Assembly (NCBI GenBank): GCA_963556195.1 | Contig: OY744528.1 | Location: 55,534,066-55,598,065 of the forward strand | DNA: 64,000 bases | Reading direction: 5' to 3' | DNA from: Sepiola atlantica | Taxonomy: Eukaryota; Mollusca; Cephalopoda; Sepiida; Sepiolidae | Shown: positions 24,698 to 36,830 of the stretch, in pieces | Layout of the letters: each line of letters opens with the position of its first letter | Numbering within the stretch: position 1 is the first letter of the stretch | Notes under the pieces: generated by a model | The model's database searches: none | Seen by the model: only the letters and a program-made list of their open reading frames with translations | What the model was told of the DNA's origin: nothing | Made by a program: the position numbers and the translations under genes

Positions 24698-25132
24698 GAT
24701 ATTTAACAATTGTACGGAATTATGAAATTAGAAAATTTCATAATTCCGTGTTGAAAAGGTGAAAACTCACGAAATCGAGTGAAAATCGATGCGCACAACG
24801 TGTTGTCATTGATATTTAACAATTGTAATCTAAGCCTTCTAATTTCATAATTCCATGTTGAAAAAGTTGAAAACTCACGAAATCGAGTGAAAATCGATGC
24901 GCACAACGTGTCGTCATTGATATTAAACAATTGTTATCTAAGCCTTCTAATTTCATAATTCCAGGTTGAAAAGGTGAAAACTCACGAAATCGAGTGATAT
25001 CGGACGCGCACTACGTGTCGTCATTAATATTTTACAATAGTAATCTAAACCTTCTAATTTCATAATTCCATGTTGAAAAGGTAAAAAATCACAAAATCAA
25101 GTTAAAATCGCTGCGCATAACGTGGTTTCATT

Positions 25133-25696
25133 GATATCTAAAAGTTCTAACCTCATAATTCAAGGTAAAACATGATTTCGAGTGAAAATCGACGCGCACA
25201 ACGTGTCGTCATTGATATTCAACAATAGTAATATAAACCTGAAAATGGACGCGCACTACGTGTCGTCATTGATATTCAACAATAGTAATATAAACCTGAA
25301 AATGGACGCGCACTACGTGTCGTCATTGATACTTAACAATAGTAATCTACACCCTCAAACCTCATAATTCCATGTTGAAAAGGTAAAACATCACGAAATC
25401 AAGTGAAAATGGACGCGCACTACGTGTCGTCATTGATACTTAACAAATGTCTACTTCTAAACTCATAATTCCACATCATTATGTTTTACCTTTACGTTTT
25501 CCATTATGTGGAATTATGAGATTAGAAGTAGACATTTTCAATCGAGTGAAAATGGACGCGGACTACGTGTCGTCATTGATATTGTAATTTAGATTAAGCA
25601 CGGAATTATGAAATTAGAAAATTTCATAATTCCGTGTTGAAAAGGTAAAAACTCACGAAATCGAGTGAAAATCGATGCGCACAACGTGTTGTCATT
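25133..25696 (+). repeat. D-E-E-F-G-H cassette with recombinant G
   Basis: D 25133, E 25214, E 25271, F 25328, G 25435-25577, H 25578-25696. The left arm of G has ordinary CTAAACTC while its right side has the truncated end of the 8052/20925 form, placing a breakpoint inside the foldback. Confidence 0.9.
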
Positions 25697-26017
25697 GATA
25701 TTTAACAATAGTAATCTAAGCCTTCTAATTTCATAATTCCATGTTGAAAAGGTAAATCATCATGAAATCGAGTGAAAATGGACGCGCACTACGTGTCGTC
25801 ATTGATATTCAACAATAGTAATCTAAACCTTCTAATTTCATAATTCCATGTTGAAAAGGTAAAACATCACAAAATCAAGTTAAAATCGCTGCGCACTACG
25901 TGTCGTCATTGATATTCAACAATAGTAATCTAAACCTTCTAATTTCATAATTCCATGTTGAAAAGGTAAAACATCACAAAATCAAGTTAAAATCGCTGCG
26001 CATAACGTGGTTTCATT

Positions 26018-26535
26018 GATATCTAAAAGTTCTAACCTCATAATTCAAGGTAAAACATGATTTCGAGTGAAAATCGACGCGCACAACGTGTCGTCATTGA
26101 TATTCAACAATAGTAATATAAACCTGAAAATGGACGCGCACTACGTGTCGTCATTGATACTTAACAATAGTAATCTACACCCTCAAACCTCATAATTCCA
26201 TGTTGAAAAGGTAAAACATCACGAAATCAAGTGAAAATGGACGCGCACTACGTGTCGTCATTGATACTTAACAAATGTCTACTTCTAAACTCATAATTCC
26301 ACATCATTATGTTTTACCTTTACGTTTTCCATTATGTGGAATTATGAGATTAGAAGTAGACATTTGTTAAGTATCAATCGAGTGAAAATGGACGCGGACT
26401 ACGTGTCGTCATTGATATTTAACAATTGTAATCTAAGCACGGAATTATGAAATTAGAAAATTTCATAATTCCGTGTTGAAAAGGTGAAAACTCACGAAAT
26501 CGAGTGAAAATCGATGCGCACAACGTGTCGTCATT
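26018..26535 (+). repeat. D-E-F-G-H cassette
   Basis: Copy of 21508-22025 at +4,510; G 26263-26413. Confidence 0.92.
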
Positions 26536-27264
26536 GATATTTTACAACAGTAATCTAAACCTTCTAATTTCATAATTCCATGTTGAAAAGGTAAATCATC
26601 ATGAAATCGAGTGAAAATGGACGCGCACTACGTGTCGTCATTGATATTAAACAATTGTAATCTAAGCCTTCTAATTTCATAATTCCAGGTTGAAAAGGTG
26701 AAAACTCACGAAATCGAGTGATATCGGACGCGCACTACGTGTCGTCATTGATATTTTACAATAGGAATCTAAACCTTCTAATTTCATAATTCCATGTTGA
26801 AAAGGTAAAAACTCACGAAATCGAGTGATATCGGACGCGCACTACGTGTCGTCATTGATATTCAACAATAGTAATATAAACCTGAAAATAGACGCGCACT
26901 ACGTGTCGTCATTGATACTTAACAATTGATACTTAACAATTGATATTTAACAATTGTAATTATGAATTATGAAATTAGAAAATTTCATAATTCCGTGTTG
27001 AAAAGGTGAAAACTCACGAAATCGAGTGAAAATCGATGCGCACAACGTGTTGTCATTGATATTTAACAATAGTAATCTAAGCCTTTCCATGTTGAAAAGG
27101 TGAAAACTCACGAAATCGAGTGATATCGGACGCGCACTACGTGTCGTCATTGATATTCAACAATAGTAATCTAAACCTTCTAATTTATGAAATGTCGTCA
27201 TTGATACTTAACAATGTTGAAAAGAAAATCAAGTTAAAATCGCTGCGCATAACGTGGTTTCATT

Positions 27265-27631
27265 GATATCTAAAAGTTCTAACCTTATAATTCAAGGTAA
27301 AACATGATTTCGAGTGAAAATCGACGCGCACAACGTGTCGTCATTGATATTCAACAATAGTAATATAAACCTGAAAATGGACGCGCACTACGTGTCGTCA
27401 TTGATACTTAACAATAGTAATCTACACCCTCAAACCTCATAATTCCATGTTGAAAAGGTAAAACATCACGAAATCAAGTGAAAATGGACGCGCACTACGT
27501 GTCGTCATTGATATTTAACAATTGTAATCTAAGCACGGAATTATGAAATTAGAAAATTTCATAATTCCGTGTTGAAAAGGTGAAAACTCACGCAATCGAG
27601 TGAAAATCGATGCGCACAACGTGTTGTCATT
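27265..27631 (+). repeat. D-E-F-H cassette lacking G
   Basis: Copy of 22755-23121 at +4,510. Confidence 0.91.
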
Positions 27632-27952
27632 GATATTTAACAATAGTAATCTAAGCCTTCTAATTTCATAATTCCATGTTGAAAAGGTAAATCATCATGA
27701 AATCGAGTGAAAATGGACGCGCACTACGTGTCGTCATTGATATTAAACAATAGTAATCTAAGCCTTCTAATTTCATAATTCCAGGTTGAAAAGGTGAAAA
27801 CTCACGAAATCGAGTGATATCGGACGCGCACTACGTGTCGTCATTGATATTCGACAATAGTAATTTAAACCTTCTAATTTCATAATTCCATGTTGAAAAG
27901 GTGAAAACTCACGAAATCGAGTGAAAATCGATGCGCACAACGTGTCGTCATT

Positions 27953-28332
27953 GATACTTAACAATAGTAATCTACACCCTCAAACCTCATAATTCCATGT
28001 TGAAAAGGTAAAACATCACGAAATCAAGTGAAAATGGACGCGCACTACGTGTCGTCATTGATACTTAACAAATGTCTACTTCTAAACTCATAATTCCACA
28101 TCATTATGGTTTACCTTTACGTTTTCCATTATGTGGAATTATGAGATTAGAAGTAGACATTTGTTAAGTATCAATCGAGTTAAAATGGACGCGGACTACG
28201 TGTCGTCATTGATATTTAACAATTGTAATCTAAGCACGGAATTATGAAATTAGAAAATTTCATAATTCCGTGTTGAAAAGGTAAAAACTCACGAAATCGA
28301 GTGAAAATCGATGCCCACAACGTGTTGTCATT
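27953..28332 (+). repeat. F-G-H set
   Basis: Copy of 23443-23822 at +4,510, without the ACATATG change; G 28060-28210. Confidence 0.91.
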
Positions 28333-28936
28333 GGTATTTAACAATAGTAATCTAAGCCTTCTAATTTCATAATTCCATGTTGAAAAGGTAAATCATCATG
28401 AAATCGAGTGAAAATGGACGCGCACTAGGTGTCGTCATTGATATTAAACAAATCTAAGCCTTCTAATTTCATAATTCCAGGTTGAAAAGGTGAAAACTCA
28501 CGAAATCGAGTGATATCGGACGCGCACTACGTGTCGTCATTGATATTTTACAATAGTAATCTAAACCTTCTAATTTCATAATTCCATGTTGAAAAGGTGA
28601 AAACTCACGAAATCGAGTGATATACGACGCGCACTACGTGTCGTCATTGATATTCAACAATAGTAATATAAACCTGAAAATAGACGCGCACTACGTGTCG
28701 TCATTGATACTTAACAATTGATATTTAACAATTGTAATCTAAGCACGGAATTATGAAATTAGAAAATTTCATAATTCCGTGTTGAAAAGGTGAAAACTCA
28801 CGAAATCGAGTGATATCGGACGCGCACTACGTGTCGTCATTGATATTCAACAATAGTAATATAAACCTGAACATAGACGCGCACTACGTGTCGTCATTGA
28901 TACTTAACAATTGATATTTAACAATTGTTATCTAAG

Positions 28937-28974
28937 CACGGAATTATGAAATTTTCTAATTTCATAATTCCGTG
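28937..28974. repeat. H hairpin with flipped loop
   Basis: The 17-bp arms are intact but the 4-base loop reads TTCT where other H copies have AGAA. The two are reverse complements, so loop and arms look inverted as a unit. I saw no second copy. Confidence 0.9.
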
Positions 28975-29982
28975 TTGAAAAGGTGAAAACTCACGAAATC
29001 GAGTGAAAATCGATGCGCACAACGTGTTGTCATTGATATTTTACAATAGTAATCTAAACCTTCTAATTTAATAATTCCATGTTGAAAAGGTGAAAACTCA
29101 CGAAATCGAGTGATATCGGACGCGCACTACGTGTCGTCATTGATATTTTACAATAGTAATCCAAACCTTCTAATTTCATAATTCCATGTTGAAAAGGTGA
29201 AAACTCACGAAATCGAGTGAAAATCGATGCGCACAACGTGTCGTCATTGATATTAAACAATTGTAATCTAAGCCTTCTAATTTCATAATTACAGGTTGAA
29301 AAGGTGAAAACTCACGAAAGCGAGTGATATCGGACGCGCACTACGTGTCGTCATTGATATTTTACAATAGTAATCTAAACCTTCTAATTTCATAATTCCA
29401 TGTTGAAAAGGTGAAAACTCACGAAATCGAGTGATATTTAACAATTGTAATCTAAGCACGGAATTATGAAATTAGAAAATTTCATAATTCCGTGTTGAAA
29501 AGGTGAAAACTCACGCAATCGAGTGAAAATCGATGCGCACAACGTGTTGTCATTGATATTTAACAATAGTAATCTAAGCCTTCTAATTTCATAATTCCAT
29601 GTTGAAAAGGTAAATCATCATGAAATCGAGTGAAAATGGACGCGCACTACGTGTCGTCATTGATATTAAACAATTGTTAGCTAAGCCTTCTAATTTCATA
29701 ATTCCAGGTTGAAAAGGTGAAAACTCACGAAATCGAGTGATATCGGACGCGCACTACGTGTCGTCATTGATATTCAACAATAGTAATCTAAACCTTCTAA
29801 TTTCATAATTCCATGTTGAAAAGGTAAAACATCACAAAATCAAGTTAAAATCGCTGCGCACTACGTGTCGTCATTGATATTTAACAATAGTAATCTAAAC
29901 CTTCTAATTTCATAATTCCATGTTGAAAAGGTAAAACATCACAAAATCAAGTTAAAATCGCTGCGCATAACGTGGTTTCATT

Positions 29983-30500
29983 GATATCTAAAAGTTCTAA
30001 CCTCATAATTCAAGGTAAAACATGATTTCGAGTGAAAATCGACGCGCACAACGTGTCGTCATTGATATTCAACAATAGTAATATAAACCTGAAAATGGAC
30101 GCGCACTACGTGTCGTCATTGATACTTAACAATAGTAATCTACACCCTCAAACCTCATAATTCCATGTTGAAAAGGTAAAACATCACGAAATCAAGTGAA
30201 AATAGACGCGCACTACGTGTCGTCATTGATACTTAACAAATGTCTACTTCTAAACTCATAATTCCACATCATTATGTTTTACCTTTACGTTTTCCATTAT
30301 GTGGAATTATGAGATTAGAAGTAGACATTTGTTAAGTATAAATCGAGTGAAAATGGACGCGGACTACGTGTCGTCATTGATATTTAACAATTGTAATCTA
30401 AGCACGGAATTATGAAATTAGAAAATTTCATAATTCCGTGTTGAAAAGGTGAAAACTCACGAAATCGAGTGAAAATCGATGCGCACAACGTGTTGTCATT
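29983..30500 (+). repeat. D-E-F-G-H cassette
   Basis: G 30228-30378 has AAGTATAAATCG at its right end, a variant also at 31174, 32522, 40559, 40931, 43517, 45197, 46835, 48598, 58171, 59268, 60614 and 63044. The F tail reads AAAATAGACG. Confidence 0.92.
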
Positions 30501-30928
30501 GATATTTAACAATAGTTATCTAAGCCTTCTAATTTCATAATTCCATGTTGAAAAGGTAAATCATCATGAAATCGAGTGAAAATTGACGCGCACTACGTGT
30601 CGTCATTGATATTAAACAATTGTAATCTAAGCCTTCTAATTTCATAATTACAGGTTGAAAAGGTGAAAACTCACGAAATCGAGTGATATCGGACGCGCAC
30701 TACGTGTCGTCATTGATATTCAACAATAGTAATCTAAACCTTCTAATTTCATAATTCCATGTTGAAAAGGTAAAACATCACAAAATCAAGTTAAAATCGC
30801 TGCGCACTACGTGTCGTCATTGATATTTAACAATAGTAATCTAAACCTTCTAATTTCATAATTCCATGTTGAAAAGGTAAAACATCACAAAATCAAGTTA
30901 AAATCGCTGCGCATAACGTGGTTTCATT

Positions 30929-31446
30929 GATATCTAAAAGTTCTAACCTCATAATTCAAGGTAAAACATGATTTCGAGTGAAAATCGACGCGCACAACGT
31001 GTCGTCATTGATATTCAACAATAGTAATATAAACCTGAAAATGGACGCGCACTACGTGTCGTCATTGATACTTAACAATAGTAATCTACACCCTCAAACC
31101 TCATAATTCCATGTTGAAAAGGTAAAACATCACGAAATCAAGTGAAAATAGACGCGCACTACGTGTCGTCATTGATACTTAACAAATGTCTACTTCTAAA
31201 CTCATAATTCCACATCATTATGTTTTACCTTTACGTTTTCCATTATGTGGAATTATGAGATTAGAAGTAGACATTTGTTAAGTATAAATCGAGTGAAAAT
31301 GGACGCGGACTACGTGTCGTCATTGATATTTAACAATTGTAATCTAAGCACGGAATTATGAAATTAGAAAATTTCATAATTCCGTGTTGAAAAGGTGAAA
31401 ACTCACGAAATCGAGTGAAAATCGATGCGCACAACGTGTTGTCATT
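30929..31446 (+). repeat. D-E-F-G-H cassette
   Basis: Copy of the previous cassette at +946; G 31174-31324. Confidence 0.92.
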
Positions 31447-32276
31447 GATATTTTACAATAGTAATCCAAACCTTCTAATTTCATAATTCCATGTTGAAAA
31501 GGTGAAAACTCACGAAATCGAGTGATATCGGACGCGCACTACGTGTCGTCATTGATATTAAACAATTGTAATCTAAGCCTTCTAATTTCATAATTACAGG
31601 TTGAAAAGGTGAAAACTCACGAAAGCGAGTGATATCGGACGCGCACTACGTGTCGTCATTGATATTTTACAATAGTAATCTAAACCTTCTAATTTCATAA
31701 TTCCATGTTGAAAAGGTGAAAACTCACGAAATCGAGTGATATTTAACAATTGTAATCTAAGCACGGAATTATGAAATTAGAAAATTTCATAATTCCGTGT
31801 TGAAAAGGTGAAAACTCACGCAATCGAGTGAAAATCGATGCGCACATTGATATTTAACAATAGTAATCTAAGCCTTCTAATTTCATAATTCCATGTTGAA
31901 AAGGTAAATCATCATGAAATCGAGTGAAAATGGACGCGCACTACGTGTCGTCATTGATATTAAACAATTGTTAGCTAAGCCTTCTAATTTCATAATTCCA
32001 GGTTGAAAAGGTGAAAACTCACGAAATCGAGTGATATCGGACGCGCACTACGTGTCGTCATTGATATTCAACAATAGTAATCTAAACCTTCTAATTTCAT
32101 AATTCCATGTTGAAAAGGTAAAACATCAGAAAATCAAGTTAAAATCGCTGCGCACTACGTGTCGTCATTGATATTTAACAATAGTAATCTAAACCTTCTA
32201 ATTTCATAATTCCATGTTGAAAAGGTAAAACATCACAAAATCAAGTTAAAATCGCTGCGCATAACGTGGTTTCATT

Positions 32277-32794
32277 GATATCTAAAAGTTCTAACCTCAT
32301 AATTCAAGGTAAAACATGATTTCGAGTGAAAATCGACGCGCACAACGTGTCGTCATTGATATTCAACAATAGTAATATAAACCTGAAAATGGACGCGCAC
32401 TACGTGTCGTCATTGATACTTAACAATAGTAATCTACACCCTCAAACCTCATAATTCCATGTTGAAAAGGTAAAACATCACGAAATCAAGTGAAAATAGA
32501 CGCGCACTACGTGTCGTCATTGATACTTAACAAATGTCTACTTCTAAACTCATAATTCCACATCATTATGTTTTACCTTTACGTTTTCCATTATGTGGAA
32601 TTATGAGATTAGAAGTAGACATTTGTTAAGTATAAATCGAGTGAAAATGGACGCGGACTACGTGTCGTCATTGATATTTAACAATTGTAATCTAAGCACG
32701 GAATTATGAAATTAGAAAATTTCATAATTCCGTGTTGAAAAGGTGAAAACTCACGAAATCGAGTGAAAATCGATGCGCACAACGTGTTGTCATT
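32277..32794 (+). repeat. D-E-F-G-H cassette
   Basis: G 32522-32672, H 32673-32794. A unit with an inverted 17-mer follows at once. Confidence 0.92.
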
Positions 32795-32833
32795 GATATT
32801 TAACAATAGTAATCTAAGCCTTTACAATTTCAT

Positions 32834-32850
32834 GAGTTTTCACCGTTTCA
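32834..32850 (-). repeat. Inverted 17-bp monomer fragment
   Basis: GAGTTTTCACCGTTTCA is the reverse complement of the monomer's TGAAAAGGTGAAAACTC with one change. It sits inside a unit that starts and ends in normal orientation. Its duplicate at 48,910-48,926 matches exactly. Confidence 0.88.
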
Positions 32851-33180
32851 TAATTGAAATCGAGTGAAAATCGATGCGCACAACGTGTTGTCATTGATAT
32901 TTAACAATAGTAATCTAAGCCTTCTAATTTCATAATTCCATGATGAAAAGGTAAATCATCATGAAATCGAGTGAAAATGGACGCGCACTACGTGTCGTCA
33001 TTGATATTAAACAATTGTTATCTAAGCCTTCTAATTTCATAATTCCAGGTTGAAAAGGTGAAAACTCACGAAATCGAGTGATATCGGACGCGCACTACGT
33101 GTCGTCATTGATATTCAACAATAGTAATATAAACCTGAACATAGACGCGCACTACGTGTCGTCATTGATACTTAACAATT

Positions 33181-36100
33181 GATATTTAACAATTGTATCT
33201 AAGCACGGAATTATGAAATTAGAAAATTTCATAATTCCGTGTTGAAAAGGTGAAAACTCACGAAATCGAGTGAAAATCGATGCGCACAACGTGTCGTCAT
33301 TGATATTTAACAATAGTAATCTAAGCCTTCTAATTTCATAATTCCAGGTTGAAAAGGTGAAAACTCACGAAATCGAGTCATATCGGACGCGCACTACGTG
33401 TCGTCATTGATATTTTACAATAGTAATCTAAACCTTCTAATTTCATAATTCCAGTTGAAAAGGTGAAAACTCACGAAATCGAGTGATATCGATGCGCACA
33501 ACGTGTTGTCATTGATATTTAACAATAGTAATCTAAACCTTCTAATTTCATAATTCCATGTTGAAAAGGTGAAAACTCACGAAATCGAGTGATATCGGAC
33601 GCGCACTACGTGTCGTAATTGATATTCAACAATAGTAATATAAACCTGAAAATAGACGCGCACTACGTGTCGTCATTGATACTTAACAATTGATACTTAA
33701 CAATTCATATTTAACAATTGTAATTATGAATTATGAAATTAGAAAATTTCATAATTCCGTGTTTAAAAGGTGAAAACTCACGAAATCGAGTGAAAATCGA
33801 TGCGCACAACGTGTTGTCATTGATATTTAACAATAGTAATCTAAGCCTTCTAATTTCATAATTCCATGTTGAAAAGGTAAATCATCATGAAATCGAGTGA
33901 AAATGGACGCGCACTACGTGTCGTCATTGATATTTAACAATAGTAATCTAACCCTTCTAATTTCATAATTCCAGGTTGAAAAGGTGAAAACTCACGAAAT
34001 CGAGTGATATCGGACGCGCACTACGTGTCGTCATTGATATTTTACAATAGTAATCTAAGCCTTCTAATTTCATAATTCCAGGTTGAAAAGGTGAAAACTC
34101 ACGAAATCGAGTGATATCGGACGCGCACTACGTGTCGTAATTGATATTCAACAATAGTAATATAAACCTGAAAATAGACGCGCACTACGTGTCGTCATTG
34201 ATACTTAACAATTGATATTTAACAATTGTAATCTAAGCACGGAATTATGAAATTAGAAAATTTCATAATTCCGTGTTGAAAAGGTGAAAACTCACGAAAT
34301 CGAGTGAAAATCGATGCGCACAACGTGTTGTCATTGATATTTAACAATAGTAATCTAAGCCTTCTAATTTCATAATTCCATGTTGAAAAGGTAAATCATC
34401 ATGAAATCGAGTGAAAATGGACGCGCACTACGTGTCGTCATTGATATTTAACAATAGTAATCTAAGCCTTCTAATTTCATAATTCCGTGTTGAAAAGGTG
34501 AAAACTCACGAAATCGAGTGAAAATCGATGCGCACAACGTGTCGTCATTGATATTTAACAATAGTAATCTAAGCCTTCTAATTTCATAATTCCAGGTTGA
34601 AAAGGTGAAAACTCACGAAATCGAGTCATATCGGACGCGCACTACGTGTCGTCATTGATATTTTACAATAGTAATCTAAACCTTCTAATTTCATAATTCC
34701 AGTTGAAAAGGTGAAAACTCACGAAATCGAGTGATATCGATGCGCACAACGTGTTGTCATTGATATTTAACAATAGTAATCTAAACCTTCTAATTTCATA
34801 ATTCCATGTTGAAAAGGTGAAAACTCACGAAATCGAGTGATATCGGACGCGCACTACGTGTCGTAATTGATATTCAACAATAGTAATATAAACCTGAAAA
34901 TAGACGCGCACTACGTGTCGTCATTGATACTTAACAATTGATACTTAACAATTCATATTTAACAATTGTAATTATGAATTATGAAATTAGAAAATTTCAT
35001 AATTCCGTGTTTAAAAGGTGAAAACTCACGAAATCGAGTGAAAATCGATGCGCACAACGTGTTGTCATTGATATTTAACAATAGTAATCTAAGCCTTCTA
35101 ATTTCATAATTCCATGTTGAAAAGGTAAATCATCATGAAATCGAGTGAAAATGGACGCGCACTACGTGTCGTCATTGATATTTAACAATAGTAATCTAAC
35201 CCTTCTAATTTCATAATTCCAGGTTGAAAAGGTGAAAACTCACGAAATCGAGTGATATCGGACGCGCACTACGTGTCGTCATTGATATTTTACAATAGTA
35301 ATCTAAGCCTTCTAATTTCATAATTCCAGGTTGAAAAGGTGAAAACTCACGAAATCGAGTGATATCGGACGCGCACTACGTGTCGTAATTGATATTCAAC
35401 AATAGTAATATAAACCTGAAAATAGACGCGCACTACGTGTCGTCATTGATACTTAACAATTGATATTTAACAATTGTATCTAAGCACGGAATTATGAAAT
35501 TAGAAAATTTCATAATTCCGTGTTGAAAAGGTGAAAACTCACGAAATCGAGTGAAAATCGATGCGCACAACGTGTCGTCATTGATATTTAACAATAGTAA
35601 TCTAAGCCTTCTAATTTCATAATTCCAGGTTGAAAAGGTGAAAACTCACGAAATCGAGTCATATCGGACGCGCACTACGTGTCGTCATTGATATTTTACA
35701 ATAGTAATCTAAACCTTCTAATTTCATAATTCCAGTTGAAAAGGTGAAAACTCACGAAATCGAGTGATATCGATGCGCACAACGTGTTGTCATTGATATT
35801 TAACAATAGTAATCTAAACCTTCTAATTTCATAATTCCATGTTGAAAAGGTGAAAACTCACGAAATCGAGTGATATCGGACGCGCACTACGTGTCGTAAT
35901 TGATATTCAACAATAGTAATATAAACCTGAAAATAGACGCGCACTACGTGTCGTCATTGATACTTAACAATTGATACTTAACAATTCATATTTAACAATT
36001 GTAATTATGAATTATGAAATTAGAAAATTTCATAATTCCGTGTTTAAAAGGTGAAAACTCACGAAATCGAGTGAAAATCGATGCGCACAACGTGTTGTCA

Positions 36101-36830
36101 TTGATATTTAACAATAGTAATCTAAGCCTTCTAATTTCATAATTCCATGTTGAAAAGGTAAATCATCATGAAATCGAGTGAAAATGGACGCGCACTACGT
36201 GTCGTCATTGATATTTAACAATAGTAATCTAACCCTTCTAATTTCATAATTCCAGGTTGAAAAGGTGAAAACTCACGAAATCGAGTGATATCGGACGCGC
36301 ACTACGTGTCGTCATTGATATTTTACAATAGTAATCTAAGCCTTCTAATTTCATAATTCCAGGTTGAAAAGGTGAAAACTCACGAAATCGAGTGATATCG
36401 GACGCGCACTACGTGTCGTAATTGATATTCAACAATAGTAATATAAACCTGAAAATAGACGCGCACTACGTGTCGTCATTGATACTTAACAATTGATATT
36501 TAACAATTGTAATCTAAGCACGGAATTATGAAATTAGAAAATTTCATAATTCCGTGTTGAAAAGGTGAAAACTCACGAAATCGAGTGAAAATCGATGCGC
36601 ACAACGTGTTGTCATTGATATTTAACAATAGTAATCTAAGCCTTCTAATTTCATAATTCCATGTTGAAAAGGTAAATCATCATGAAATCGAGTGAAAATG
36701 GACGCGCACTACGTGTCGTCATTGATATTTAACAATAGTAATCTAAGCCTTCTAATTTCATAATTCCGTGTTGAAAAGGTGAAAACTCACGAAATCGAGT
36801 GAAAATCGATGCGCACAACGTGTTGTCATT
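33181..36830 (+). repeat. 2,281-bp tandem duplication with ~1.0-1.25-kb subunits
   Basis: The join AATTGTATCTAAG occurs at ~33,193 and ~35,474 (2,281 bp apart). The rare GTTTAAAAGG occurs at 33,761, 35,009 and 36,042 (steps of 1,248 and 1,033), giving three subunits, the first two monomers longer. There is no D or G unit here; the block is A, B, H, the 14-bp microrepeat and an E-like unit. Confidence 0.84.

Larger units (their letters stand above)
14770..25030 (+). repeat. Super-repeat, copy 2, with ~1.93-kb deletion
   Basis: It matches copy 1 but jumps from the equivalent of ~1,600 to ~3,475 near 16,290-16,350, as expected for unequal exchange between similar units (14,748 - 12,816 = 1,932 bp). 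A doubled 57-bp E unit near 20,395 adds 57 bp relative to copy 1. Near 25,030 it leaves the alignment. Confidence 0.87.
25470..28810 (+). repeat. Super-repeat, copy 3, partial
   Basis: Matches ~20,960-24,300 at +4,510, falling to +4,505 after a 5-bp deletion near 28,450. At 27,593 it shares C with copy 2 (23,083, CACGCAATC) where copy 1 has A (10,210), so it probably derives from copy 2. Its left breakpoint lies inside a G foldback (25,435-25,577): the left arm is of the ordinary type while the truncated right side matches copy 2. Confidence 0.85.
28811..33180 (+). repeat. Region with ~2.3-kb tandem duplication and nested 946-bp step
   Basis: Units around 29,250-30,800 recur at +2,305, then +2,294 after an 11-bp deletion at ~31,845 (GCGCACATTGAT). 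The D units at 29,983 and 30,929 are 946 bp apart and that at 32,277 is 2,294 bp from the first. A variant GAAAGCGAG after ATTACAGG marks units near 29,318 and 31,623 and also in the 41-47.5 kb region. Between cassettes it holds only A, B and H units. Confidence 0.82.
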
